Of a DNA stretch of 25,972 bases, positions 9,791 to 20,479 are shown piece by piece. The translations under genes were made by a program, and so were the position numbers. The notes below the pieces were generated by a model. The model was given only the letters and a program-made list of their open reading frames with translations. It was not told the DNA's origin and ran no database searches. The stretch comes from Chara braunii (Eukaryota > Streptophyta > Charophyceae > Charales > Characeae), in NCBI GenBank assembly GCA_003427395.1, contig BFEA01000295.1, forward strand, positions 487,284 through 513,255, written 5' to 3'. Each line of letters opens with the position of its first letter. Positions within the stretch are counted from its first letter, which is position 1.

Positions 9791-12078
9791 TCATTGAGTG
9801 AGAGAAAGACGGAACTACACAACTTAGACTAGAGCATGCACATGTGTGAAGCTATGAAAGCATACAGGAAGAACCGGCACGTCACCAAGTGAAGGACAAA
9901 TTGAATTGCACAACTTAGACTAGAGCATGCACATGTGTGAAACTCTGAAAGCAACGAGGAAGAACCGTCACATCACCAAATGACGGAAGGACTGAACTGC
10001 ACAACTTAGGCTAGAGTATGCACATGTGTGATGCTTGGGAAGCAACTAGGGAGAACCGACACATCACCAAATGAAGGAAGGACTGACCTGGACAACTTAG
10101 ACTAGAGCATACACAAGTGTGAAGCTAGAGAAGCAACTAGGAAGAACCGGCACATCACCAAGTGATAGAAGAACTAAACTTCACAACTTAGACTAGAGCA
10201 TGCACATACGTTAGGCTAGAGAAGCAACTAGGAAGAACAGGCACATCACCAAGTGAAGGAAGAACTGAACTGCACAACTTAGACTACAACATACACATGT
10301 GTGAAGCTAGGGAAGCAACTAGGAAGAACCGACACATCACCAAGTGAAGGAAGATATGAACTACACAACTTAGACTGGGGCATGCACATGTGTGAAACTA
10401 GGGAAGCAACTTGGAAGAACCGGCACATAACTAAGTGAAGGAAGAACCGAACTTGACAACTTAGACTAAAGCATACACATATGTAAAACTATGGAAGCAA
10501 CTAGGAAGAACCGACACATGAGCAAGTAAAGGAAAAACTGAACTGCTCAACTTAGACTAGAGCATACACATGTGTCAAGCTAGGGAAGCAAATAGGAAGA
10601 ACCGACACATCACCAAGTAAAGGAAGAACTGAACTGCACAACTAAGACTATAGCATGCACATGTGTGAAGCTAGAGAAGCAACTTGGAAAAACCGGCACA
10701 ACACGAAGTGAAGAAAAAACTGAACTGCACAACTTAGATTAAAGCATACACGTGTGTGAAGTTAGAGAAACAACTAGGAAGAACTGACACATCACCGAGT
10801 GAAGGAATAACTGAAGTGCACAACTTAGACTAGAGCATACATATGTGTGAAGCTAGGGAAGCAACTAGGAAGAAGCGGCACATCACCAAGTGACTGGAGA
10901 GCTGAAGTACACAATTTAGACTAGAGCATGCACATGTGTGAAGCTATGGAAGCAACTAGGAAGAGCCGACATGATATCACCAAATGAAGGAAGAGTTGAA
11001 CTGCATAACTTAGACTAGGGCATACACATGTGTAAAGTTAGGGAAGCAACTAGGGAGAACCGACGCATCACCAAATGAAGGAAGGACCGAACTGCACAAC
11101 TTAGACTACAGCGTGCACATGTGCGACGCTATGGAAGCAACTAGGGAGAACAGACACATCACCAAGTGAAGGAAGAACTGAACTGCGCAACTTCGACTAG
11201 AGCATGTAAATGTGTGAAGCTATTGAAGCAACTTAGGAAAAACCGACACATCACCAAATGAAGGAAGAACTGAACTTCACAACTTAGACTGGAGCATGCA
11301 CTTGTGTCAAGCTATGGAAACAATTAGGAAGAACCGACACATCGCCAAATGAAGGAAGGACTGAATTGTTAGATTAGAACATGCACATGTGTGAAGCTAT
11401 GAAAGCAACTAGGAAGAACCGACACAACACCAAGTGAAAGAAGGACTGAACTGCACAACTTAGACTAGAGCATGCACATGTGTAAAGCTAGGGAAGCAAC
11501 TAGGGAGAACCGATACATAACCAAGTGAAGGAAGAACTGAACTGCGCAACTTAGACTAAAGTATGCAAATGTGTGAAGCTATGGAAGCAACTAGTTAGAT
11601 CCAGCACATCACCAAGTGAAGGAAGAATTGAACTGCACAATTTAGACTAGAGCATACACTTATGTGAAGCTATGAAAGCAACTTAGGAAGAACGGACACG
11701 TCACCAAATGAAGGAAAAACTGAATTGCAGAACTTAGACTAGAGTATACACATGTGTGAAGCTATGGAAGTAGCTAGGAAGAACTGACACATCACCAAAT
11801 GAAGGAAGAACTGAATGACACAACTTAGACCAGGGAATGTACATGTGTGAAGCTATGAAAGCAAATACGAAGAACCGACACATCACCAAATAAAGGAAGG
11901 ACAGAACTGCAAAACTCAGACTAGAGCATCAACATGGGTGAAGCTACGGAAGCAACTATGAAAAATCGACACATTACCAAATGAAGGAAGGGATGAATTG
12001 CTCAACTTAGACTAGAGCATGCTTATATTTGAAGCTATGAAAACAACTAGGAAGAACCCGCACATCACCAAATGAAGG
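9791..12078 (-). repeat. Satellite A, 91-bp unit (about 25 units)
   Basis: 'aacttagact' recurs at 9821, 9912, 10003 and 10094 and onwards, every 91 bp (small indels give 88-93). The consensus reads 'gaactgcacaacttagact', 'agagcatgcacatgtgtgaa', 'gctatggaagcaactagg', 'aagaaccgacacatcacc', 'aagtgaaggaa'. The strand is given as minus because the reverse complement aligns with satellite C read on the plus strand ('ggtgatgtgtcggttc' against 'ggtagtgttccggttc', then 'ttgcttcca...catgtgcatg'). No genes lie within it. Confidence 0.93.
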
Positions 12079-14512
12079 AAAGATTGAACTTGTACCAATG
12101 ACACTACTACACACACATAAATGAGCTATAAAGCAACTACAAAGGCACTGATACATCACAAAGTGAGAGGAAGACTGAACTTGCACCAATGAACCTACAA
12201 CACACACATATATAAGCTATGAAACAACTAGGAAAAACACCGTCATATCACCAAGAGAGGAAAAACTGAACTTACACCAATGAGACTACAACACACAAAT
12301 AGATGAGTTATGTAGGAACTAGGAAATCATCGGTACACCACAAAGTGAGAGGAAAGAATGAACTAGCACTAATAAGACTATAAAACACATATACATGAGT
12401 TATGGAACAACTAGGAAAACACTGGTACATCACAAAGTAAGAGGGTGACTAAACTTGCACTGATGACACTACTGCACACGCATACAAGAACTATGAAGCA
12501 ACTAAGAAAGCACCACCACTTCACAAAGTGAGAGAAAGGTTGAACTTGCACCAATAAGACTACTCCGCACACATACATGAGCTACGGAGCAACTAGGAAA
12601 GCACCGCCACACCACCAAGTGAGGAAAGACTGAACTTGCATCAGTGAGCCTACAACACACACATGCATGAGTTATGAAATAACTAGGAAAGCACCGCCAC
12701 ATCACCAAGTAAGGCAAGACTGAACATGCACCAATGAGATTACATCACAAACGTATATGAGCTACGAAGCAACTAGAAAAACACCGAAACATCACAAAGT
12801 GAGAGAAAGACTGGACTTGCACCAATGGGACTACAACACACATATATATGAGCTATGGAGCAACTAGGAAAACACTAGTACATCACAAAGTGAGAGGAAG
12901 ACTGAACTTGCACCAATGAGACTATAACACACACATCCATGAGTTGTAGAGCAACTAGGAAAGTACCGGTACATTACAAAGTGAGAAATAGACTGAACTT
13001 GCACCAACGAGATTACAACACACACCTACATGAGCTATAGAGCAACTAAGAAAACACCGGTACATCACAAAGTGAGAGATAGTCTGAACTTGCACCAATG
13101 AGATTACACCACAGCCATACATGAGTTATGGAGCAACATGGAAGACACCGCCACATCACCAAGTGAGAAAAGACTGAAGTTGCGCTAATGAGACTACAAC
13201 ACACATATACATGAACTATGAAGTAACTAGGAAGACACCGGTTCATCACAAAGTGAGAGAGAGACTGAACTTACAACAATGAGGCTACAACACACCCATA
13301 CATGAGCTATGGAGCAACTAGGAAAACACCACTACATCATTAAGTGCGAGGAAGACTGAACCTGCACCAATGAGACTACAGCACACACATACATGAGCTA
13401 TAGAACAACTAGGAAAGGATCAGTACATTACAAAGTGAGAGATAGACTGAACTTGCACCAGTGAAACTAAAACACACACATACATGAGCTATGAAGCAAC
13501 CAGGAAAACACCGATACATCACAAAGTGAGAGATAAACTGAACTTGTACCAATGAGAGTACAACACACTCATACATGAGCTATGAAGCAACTAGAAAGGC
13601 ACCGCCACATCACCAAGTGAGGAGAAACTAAACTTGCACCAATGAGACTACAACACACACATAAATGAGCTATGGAGGAATTAGGAACGCACCGGTATAT
13701 CACAAAGTGGGAGAGATTGAATGAACTTGAACTAATGAGGCTACAACAAACCCATAAGCATTGCCGCATTACGAACTGAGGAAAAACTAAACCTGCATCA
13801 ATGAGACTACAACACACACATAAATGAGTTATGGAGCAATTAGGAAGGCACCAGTACATCACAAAGTGAGAGAGAGAGACTTGACTTGCACTAATGAGGC
13901 TACAGAAAACCCATACATGAGCTATGGAGTACCTAGGAAGGCACTGCCACATCACGAAGTGAGGAAAAACTTAACATGCACCAATAAGACTACAACACAC
14001 ACATACGTGAGCTATGGAAACTAGGAAGGCACCAATTCATCACAAAGTGAGAGAGAGATTGAACTTGCACCAATGAGGTTACAACACACCCATACATGAG
14101 CTGAGCAACTTGGAAAGCACCGCCACATCACCAAGTGAGAGGAAGAATGAACTTGCACCAATGAGATTATAGTATACACATACATGCGCTATGGAGCAAC
14201 TAGGAAAGCACCGGTATATTACAAAGTGAGAGATAAACTGAAGTTGCACCAATGATAGTACAACATTCACATAGATGAGCTGTGAAGCAAGTAGAAAGAC
14301 ACCGGTATATCACAAAGTGAGAGATAGACTGAACTTGCACCAATGAGACTACAACACACTCATACATGAGCTATGGAGCAACTAGGAATGCATCGTCACA
14401 TCACCAAGTGAGGAAAGACTGAACTTGCACCAATGAGACTACAGTAAACGCGTACATGAGCTACGGAGCAAATAGGAAGGCACCGGTACATCACAAAGTG
14501 AGAGAGATTGTT
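12079..14512 (-). repeat. Satellite B, 91-bp unit (about 27 units)
   Basis: Array B directly continues array A with the same unit length and a shared half-unit ('agctatggagcaactaggaa', 'acatcacaaagtgag'). The other half is replaced by 'gaacttgcaccaatgagac' and 'acacacatacatgag'. The switch occurs within one unit at about 12079. The last unit is truncated at 14512. Minus-strand frames of up to about 128 codons exist because that strand is poor in stops; their cysteine/serine-rich peptides simply repeat and show no protein family. Confidence 0.92.
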
Positions 14513-14600
14513 GCATGTGAGTGAGACTTGCTCAAACACTTACATAGTATTCATGGAAGCATCTAGTCATGAATCGGATCATTACAAGGTGGCGAAATGA
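14513..14600 (-). repeat. Single ~90-bp monomer (type E) between satellite B and retroelement 2
   Basis: 'gcatgtgagtgagacttgctcaaacac' and 'attcatggaagc...catgaatcgg' are the reverse complement of the 92-bp units at 23348-23531 on the other side of retroelement 2. The satellite-element junction is thus mirrored on both sides. Confidence 0.75.
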
Positions 14601-14827
14601 ACAATGTGGGAGGCTAGGATCACTAAAGTGCCTCCAGGAGTGAAAATCAAAGTAACGATTTACTCTCACGTGGGGGAGGAGATAAATCTTGAGGCGAGAG
14701 TGAGTAAATACCCCCCTCAAGCCAGGAAAGTCACAACCAAAAGTGGCGATTTGTCAGGGAATGAAGGAAATGGTCACCATGCAGACACTACCAATGGAGA
14801 AACTACTTTCTACCTCCCCTGAAGAAG
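14601..14827. other. Non-coding stretch between monomer E and the purine tract
   Basis: No gene. Short segments (for example 'aaaagtggcgatttgtc' near 14740 and 'gtaacgatttactctcacgtg' near 14653) resemble, in reverse complement, parts of the ~175-bp units at 22490-23330, so this may be a decayed pair of such units. The plus-strand frame 14604-14822 has no family resemblance. Confidence 0.4.
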
Positions 14828-14997
14828 GATAAGAAAACGATGAGAAAAACGGAGAAGAGGAAGAGGGGATGAAGAGTAAGTAATAAAGGAGAAAAGGAAA
14901 GAGGAAGAAGAAGAAGAATAAAAAGAAGAAGAGGAAGGAGAAAAGGAGAAAGAAGAGGAAGAAGAGGAAGAAGGAGAAGACGAAGAAGAAGAAGAAG

Positions 14998-15027
<30 letters not shown>
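14828..15027 (+). repeat. Polypurine tract, GAA/GGA-rich, ending in (GAA)n
   Basis: About 200 bp almost entirely of purines on the plus strand, ending in about a dozen perfect GAA triplets. It mirrors the pyrimidine tract at 22288-22425 in the inverted right arm. Minus-strand frames here are poly-Phe or poly-Leu artefacts. Confidence 0.93.
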
Positions 15028-15028
<1 letters not shown>

Positions 15029-16568
15029 TTCTCCTCCTCGTTCTCACTCACCTCCCTTTTTTTCTCTGGGCGTTGAAGACCGATCTTAATGAAGCTCCCT
15101 CCACCTCACTTAGTTATGACTCTCTTCTTTCTCAAACCCTCATCTCCTTCCTTTCTCAGTTTTTCTCTGGCTATGGCAAACTCTCACTCCCAAGGCTATG
15201 GAGTCCTCCTCTCTAGGAAGGCTGAATGGGTTCCTTCAAGCCTTTCTGTCTCTCCCACAGCCTAGGGGCTATGGCGGACCACCCCCTTGAGTCTCCACTA
15301 CTCACACTAGTTCCAATGGCAGCCCCTACTGACTCACAAGCTCCTCCAAGGCTCCCAACAGACAGCGGTTCCCCTCCTCTCACTCCAAGTGTGTAGAGTG
15401 CTCTTATGAGCTCACTTGGGCAGCATGGGCACTCCTCATGCAAATGTGAGTGTGGCGGACTGCTCCCTCAACTTATGCAGGCTGAAAAAACCGGAGTATC
15501 GGTCATCCCATGGGCCTCTCCATGTGCCTCCAAGTGAACCGGGGTACCCCCAAGGCCAAATTCCACCACTAGGCCTCTCCGGGGACACATGAGCCTCATT
15601 TTGGCTAAGTACATGTAGTAAAAGTGGTCGGTACCAACTCGGACTGCCTCTTGGCTTCCTCAAGCCTTCTTTTCTTTTTCAAAAGCTGCCCCTTATGTCC
15701 AAATGCTCAAGGGACAACCTCACTTGAAAGAAAAATTCTCAATTTTTGTTGTTCCTACCCGATTTTAGGTAGGCCTAGATATTTTTTCATGTCTCGGATC
15801 AATCCTAGCCTTCAATTTGCTTGAGATCCAAGGCCAGTATAATTTCGAGCTACCCCCAAGTGGTCCTTGCTTCAATTATGAACCCCTATGCTCAAATTTT
15901 CAGTTTTTTGTGCATATAACCTTCTTTTTGGGTCAAATGCACAGTTTCGACTCTTTCGTTCTTTTGTTTCTTTCCATTTTGGGTTGCCAACTCATTCCGG
16001 AGTTGGCCTTTTGAGCTGGACCCACAAAAAACGACCATATGCTTTCAACCATGAGATCTGATCTCAGATCCATGACGCATAAAAAAAACGGTTTCCTTTT
16101 TACTTTTTTACTCATTTTTGCCGTATTAAATTCAGATATTGCTGAGATAATCTGCAATGAGGATTTCCCTCCACAAAATCTGGAGGCATGAGGTCACAGT
16201 AGGGACATGCCAATCCTTACTGTGCCAGTCCCAACTGGCCGGCACATTCTTCTGCACCCTTTTCTCCTCTTTTTTCTCATCCACCTTCCTTTTTCTCTCA
16301 TTTTTCTCTCATTTTTCTCTCAATTTTCTCTCATTTTTCTCTCATTTTTATTTTATTTCTGTTGTGTCAAGTGTCAAGTTGCTGTTAATTTTTTTTCTAA
16401 GCCTTAGATATTTTAACTTCAGGCAGTTAACCGACGTCAATTGTCGGGCGCTCAGGCCTTGAGCCTTTTCGGAGGGTCTTTTGCCCCTTTGACCTCAGGC
16501 CAGAAACCGGGGTCGCGACCTGTGGACCCCTTAGCCGTTCAACGAGGCATAAAGAACGGGTTATTACA
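15028..16568 (-). mobile_element. 3' LTR of retroelement 2 (left arm)
   Basis: On the minus strand the LTR starts TGTAATAACCCG at 16568, 42 bp after the pol stop codon, with 'ggccggcaagaa' just upstream in the polypurine-tract position. Its 3' limit is not certain; the homologous sequence continues leftwards through the purine tract to about 14828. From about 16400 down to 15110 it closely matches the plus strand of 20480-21730. Shared segments include 'gagctcacttgggcagcatg', 'gtgtggcggactg', 'gtacccccaaggt' and 'ccatgagatctg'. The first ~160 bp (16568-16400) have no counterpart on the right. Plus-strand frames 15624-16462 are not conserved as protein. Confidence 0.8.
16295..16350 (+). repeat. 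Short 11-bp tandem repeat in the LTR
   Basis: 'ctctcattttt' is repeated about five times, one copy being 'ctctcaatttt'. The inverted right arm has only a reduced version near 20520-20560, so copy number differs between the arms. Confidence 0.85.
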
Positions 16569-16609
16569 TTCTTGCCGGCCAAGTTTTTGAGTTTCATTAC
16601 AGAAAGACA

Positions 16610-18146
16610 TTAATATTTTTTTAACCCGCATTTATATGCAGCAACAATATCAGAAGCAGTCGGTAAGAACTCTTTCTAACTGAACCATCGGGTCTCATAT
16701 TGAAGTTGAGACATGAACTGTACCTTGTACTACTTTTGCGGTCTTCCTCTGCCACCTGTAGAGAAGTAGCCATGTTCCATAATTTTTTCGACTTCATATC
16801 CTTTATTCATGGAGGGTGGGAACATAGATGGTATGTTAGGAAAATTATCTCCTTTTACAAACGGTAACACTTTAGAGGCATGAACGACAATATAAGTTCT
16901 TAGGTGTGGGGGTATATCTATTCAGTAGGAAGGTCTATTTGCATCCCCAATCACCTTGAGAACTTCTCAGGGTCCATAGAAAACAGGTAACAGATTTTCA
17001 GACACATTTTGTTCTAGGAAAAACTCCTTAGACTTAACGCAGACAATATCTTCTTCTTGAAATTGTGAAGGTCTGTGATGTTTATTGGCATGCTTAATCA
17101 TTTGTAGCAGAGTTTTTTGTATGTTCTACTTGACTTTTTTTATGTCTTCTTCATACAAAACAGTAAATTCACGAGTTCCTGGGTAGCCTTTAAATCTGGT
17201 CTTGGGTCAATGTATCGATGAGACGTCTAGACTTCCAACCTTTATGAAGTGCATTAAACGTTCTTCCTATAACAATATGTACACTGTTATTATAGGCAAA
17301 AGCAATATTAGGTAAGTTTTCATCATAATCTATTTGATCGGGTCGTATATACGTGCGCAAAAGTCGTCGGTACAGACGGTTCATCTGTTTTCAGTTTGAC
17401 CATTCATTTCATGAAGTCTACCTGATGACATGGTCAATCTAGTATCATAGACTTCCATCAACTTTTGTTGTTGCATATCTGTGAACCTTACATCCCTATG
17501 AGATACAATAGTTTTTAGAAATCAATATTCTAATACTCATCGAATTTTAAGTTTTTTTATGATAAGTTCAGTCTTAACTTCAACTGACAAAGGAATGAAC
17601 ATAACATATTTGAAAATCTATCTACAATGACCATGACCTAACTGTTGCCATTGGAATAGGAGACTCATGAAGTCTATGGAGATAGTCTATGTAGTCTATG
17701 GAGACTCATCAAGTCTATGAAGATAGTCTTAGTAATACTCATAAAGTCTATAGAGATAAATGCATCTGACTCACTTGGAATAGGTAGTCGTCTCAGTAGT
17801 CCCAAGGGACTGTCATGTGAGGGGTCGTTTCTCTAACAGACAAGACAAGTCCGCACATAGGTCAGTACATCCTCTTTCATTCCTTCTCATTCAAAGTGTT
17901 TTCTAACATCGGCATATGTCTTCTTAAAATCAAAATGTCCCTCAACATCATGACATTCCCTAATGATTCAACTTTTAATCTGTTCTTGGTGAGGAATACA
18001 AAATCTTTCTTTGATTTTATTTACAACGAATAATAGGTTATCAGTCATTCAATATTCAGGGAATAATTCATGGTTTTCTGTAGGGTCCCTTTGATATGAC
18101 TCCAAAGAGGATCGTTCACATAACCCTTTCATATTTGTTCTTTAAG
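16610..18146 (-). pseudogene. Integrase with C-terminal chromodomain-like tail (retroelement 2)
   Basis: Several minus-strand frames joined by stops and indels follow integrase order. The zinc-binding segment has 'HDVEGHF' (near 17950) and 'RTCLVC' (near 17845). The core has 'SIDFMS' (first Asp, near 17740) in a small tandem duplication, then 'VSHRDVRFTD' (second Asp motif with His in place of Asp) and 'MNGQTEN' (catalytic Glu region). 'YIRPDQIDYDENLP' and 'FAYNNSVH' follow (17384-17190). The C-terminal barrel segment reads 'PPHLRTYIVVHASKVLPF'. The tail reads 'GYEVEKIMEHG' (16803-16771), then 'YKVQF', 'YETRWF' and 'ASDIVAAYK', and ends at a stop at 16610-16612. That tail has the spacing and aromatic/charged residues of a chromovirus chromodomain, which in relatives guides integration to chromatin. 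Numerous stops make this copy non-functional. Confidence 0.85.
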
Positions 18147-18735
18147 TTAGTTCTCAATATCGATGTGGGAGATAATGGTACGAAAGAAATCTGCACACCT
18201 AAACAAAGCATCCGCAACAACATTAGACTTTCCTTTGATTGTTTTTAAATCAAAGTCAAAGGTATCAATAAAAGCGGACCATCTTACTAACTTATCAGAG
18301 AGTCTCGGATGAATCTTTATCAATTTTAGCATCGAGTGATCTGAATAAACAGTGAAGTGTCTTCCTAAGCAGTAGGGTTTCCAGGTGTCTAGTGCAGCAA
18401 CCAAGACATAAAATTCCTTCTCATGCGTGAAGTTGACTACTTTTTCATACGGCAGTCTCCTGGACATAAACTCGATGGGTCTATATCCCTTACCATCATC
18501 CTGCTGTAACACGATCCCAATTTCATACCGACTTGCCTCCGTCGTGACAATGAAAGAGAGAGAATGATCAACGATCTTTAAGACAGGGTAGTGAGTTAGA
18601 ACATATTTCAACCGTTTGAATGGGGACTCACAATCTTTATCCCACAACCAAGGTTTTTCTTTCTTCAATAGTCTTCTCATAATCGCACATATTAATGAGA
18701 AATTTCTTACAAACTTCCTGTAGTAACTGACGAGT
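18147..18735 (-). pseudogene. End of reverse transcriptase plus RNase H (retroelement 2)
   Basis: An open frame of 177 codons (18680-18147), extendable upstream to 'VSYYRKFVRNFSL' at about 18735, which is the RT connection region. RNase H follows: 'IVTTEAS' (Glu48 where the catalytic Asp of 'TDAS' is usual), 'YRPIEFMSRRL', 'HEKEFYVLVAALDTW', 'FTVYSDHSML' and 'GKSNVVADALFR'. Everything upstream (gag, protease, RT fingers and palm with its YxDD box) is missing. At 18736 the sequence changes abruptly to non-coding DNA related to the inverted right arm. The base composition is more AT-rich than pol of retroelement 1, and the two pols belong to different lineages. Confidence 0.9.
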
Positions 18736-19033
18736 CATAAAAAAAACATAAGTAACTGATCAGATGCACCGTCAAAAATATTAGCACCGCTAGTGCAAGC
18801 ACTAGTGGTAGCAAACAAGGAGACCAAGAGGAAAAAAAAAAGTAAAGAAACATGAAGTGAGAGATGTGGGAGCAATCCAAAAAATTTCGGATCAGCCTTC
18901 CTCAAGAAAATTGAGTCAAAAGAGACTCCATGTGAAAAATAGACCTCCACAAAAAAATAGGAGTAGAAGGGGCTACTGTGGGAGATAAATAAAGAAAAAA
19001 GGAAGCTCTCATGAGCATGAGAGAACCATTATT

Positions 19034-19057
19034 GCAGTCCGAGATGTAACGGACTGC
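19034..19057. repeat. Perfect hairpin, stem GCAGTCCG / CGGACTGC
   Basis: An 8-bp perfect stem (9 with the flanking T-A pair) and an 8-nt loop, 'agatgtaa'. Variants of the same hairpin occur at 19543-19566, 19704-19727 and 20239-20263, with decayed versions near 18872 and 20393. Confidence 0.85.
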
Positions 19058-19213
19058 ACCATAGACATAGGGAGGGTCAAACTAAGAGGAAGGGCCTAGA
19101 AAAAAACTTTAACGGTCACTTGACACTTGACACGCTAGGAAAAAAAAAAAAAAAAAAAAAAAAAGTGGGAGAATAAGAAAAAGAGAGTGAGAGGGAGTGA
19201 GTGAGTCGGTCGT

Positions 19214-19239
19214 CAGTAGGGACTGGCATGTCCCTACTG
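19214..19239. repeat. Perfect hairpin, stem CAGTAGGGAC / GTCCCTACTG
   Basis: A 10-bp perfect stem with a 6-nt loop, 'tggcat'. Imperfect homologues lie in the left LTR (near 16195-16225) and the right arm (near 20612-20637), both next to 'gtgacctcat'. Confidence 0.88.
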
Positions 19240-20479
19240 TCCAAGAAAGGAGGAAAAGGAAAAAAAATAAAAAAATAAAAAAAAAGGAAAGAGAAAACAG
19301 CCTTAAGGGTAAAAAACGGCCGATTGGGGAGATACATCCGTGACCAGATACATTCTGGAATAAAGCGGTTACAAAGGACCTTGATTTTCTTTTGATTTTG
19401 CAGAGAAAATAAGGAAACACACATATTTTAGGTGCATCCGGAGCCAAAATTGAGTCAGGATGCACTTGAAAGCTGACCGTTTCTTTTTCTTTCAGTAAAG
19501 GGCTAGTTGTGGGACATTAGGACTAGGACATTAACCCCCATTGCAGTCCAAGTTACAACGGACGGCATGGGGAAGAGAAACACATGTTTTAGGTGCATCC
19601 GAAACCAATATTGAACCCGAATGCACTTGAGAATTGAGCGTTTCATTTTCTTTCAATATGGGGCAAGTTGTGGGGTTGTGGGACTACGAAAATGACCATA
19701 ATTGCAGTTCGAGAAATGTCGGACTGCATAAGGATGCCTAGGCTAAAAGAAAATGGGTCACGACAAACCCAAAAAGCTAGAAAAGAGTGATTTCGACATA
19801 GGGCAAATAAAGACGGTAAGCGACAACCTTGAGATAAGATTCCACGACCAAGAATAATCGGCACGGCTGGAGCACTTGAGGAGGGGATATTGGAACCAGC
19901 AAGGACAAGGAGACCCAAAAGTAAAATGAGGCCTCGGCCGGGACGTTGTTGGGGCCTAAATGGGTCAAATAAAAATAGTCAAAAAAAAACGGGACGCAAG
20001 CCGACAGGGTTACCGACGGTTAAAAAAAAAATTTGGAACTAGTATGGGGAGAGTGGCGTTGCCCCAAGACAACCTTGAGCCAACATGAGGCATGAACACG
20101 CAAAGCAAGCGGCACCGTCAAGATCAAAATCTAGACGGTGGAGAATATTAGCACCACTAGCGCAAGCACTAGTGGGACCAAGTGAGGAAACCAAAGAGAG
20201 AAAAGAAAGCAAAATAATAATGGTGGAAGGGTGGCCAAGCAGTCCGATATATCTCGGACTAGCTAGGCATAAGAAAGTAGAGCCTCAAGGGGTCGAACAC
20301 CGAAAAAAGGTTGTCCAAAGAAAATCGGAGCAAAGAGGGCTCAAAATTGAGACTAACGGAGGCAAAATGGAGACTCCTTTGAGCATGGGGGTGCGATTAT
20401 CGTAGTCCGAGATATAATGGTCAACTGCTGAGTCTGAATCTGGCCATGGATGAGAATCCATAGCCTAAAGAAAGACTCA

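Larger units (their letters stand above)
18736..20479 (+). other. Hairpin- and repeat-rich non-coding block between pol fragment and right arm
   Basis: No gene. The block contains a direct repeat (18770-19240 matches 20135-20640), starting with 'attagcacc(g/a)ctag' and a 16-bp palindrome at 18787-18802 (second copy near 20156 less perfect). Within it, 19416-19575 and 19578-19735 form a tandem duplication of about 160 bp sharing 'ttttaggtgcatccg'. It also has an A24 run at 19140-19163 and several purine runs. The piece around 19092-19140 ('ctagaaaaaaact', 'acttgacacttgacac') matches the left LTR near 16365-16410 in inverted orientation. The block therefore looks like a partial, rearranged LTR copy. 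Frames here (minus-strand 18735-18950, 19109-19465, 19643-19968; plus-strand 20085-20405) show no family. Confidence 0.65.

Noticed and set aside
14754-15051. Minus-strand poly-Phe and poly-Leu frames of 82-97 codons
   Set aside because: They are translations of the GAA/GGA purine tract in two frames, with no coding signal.
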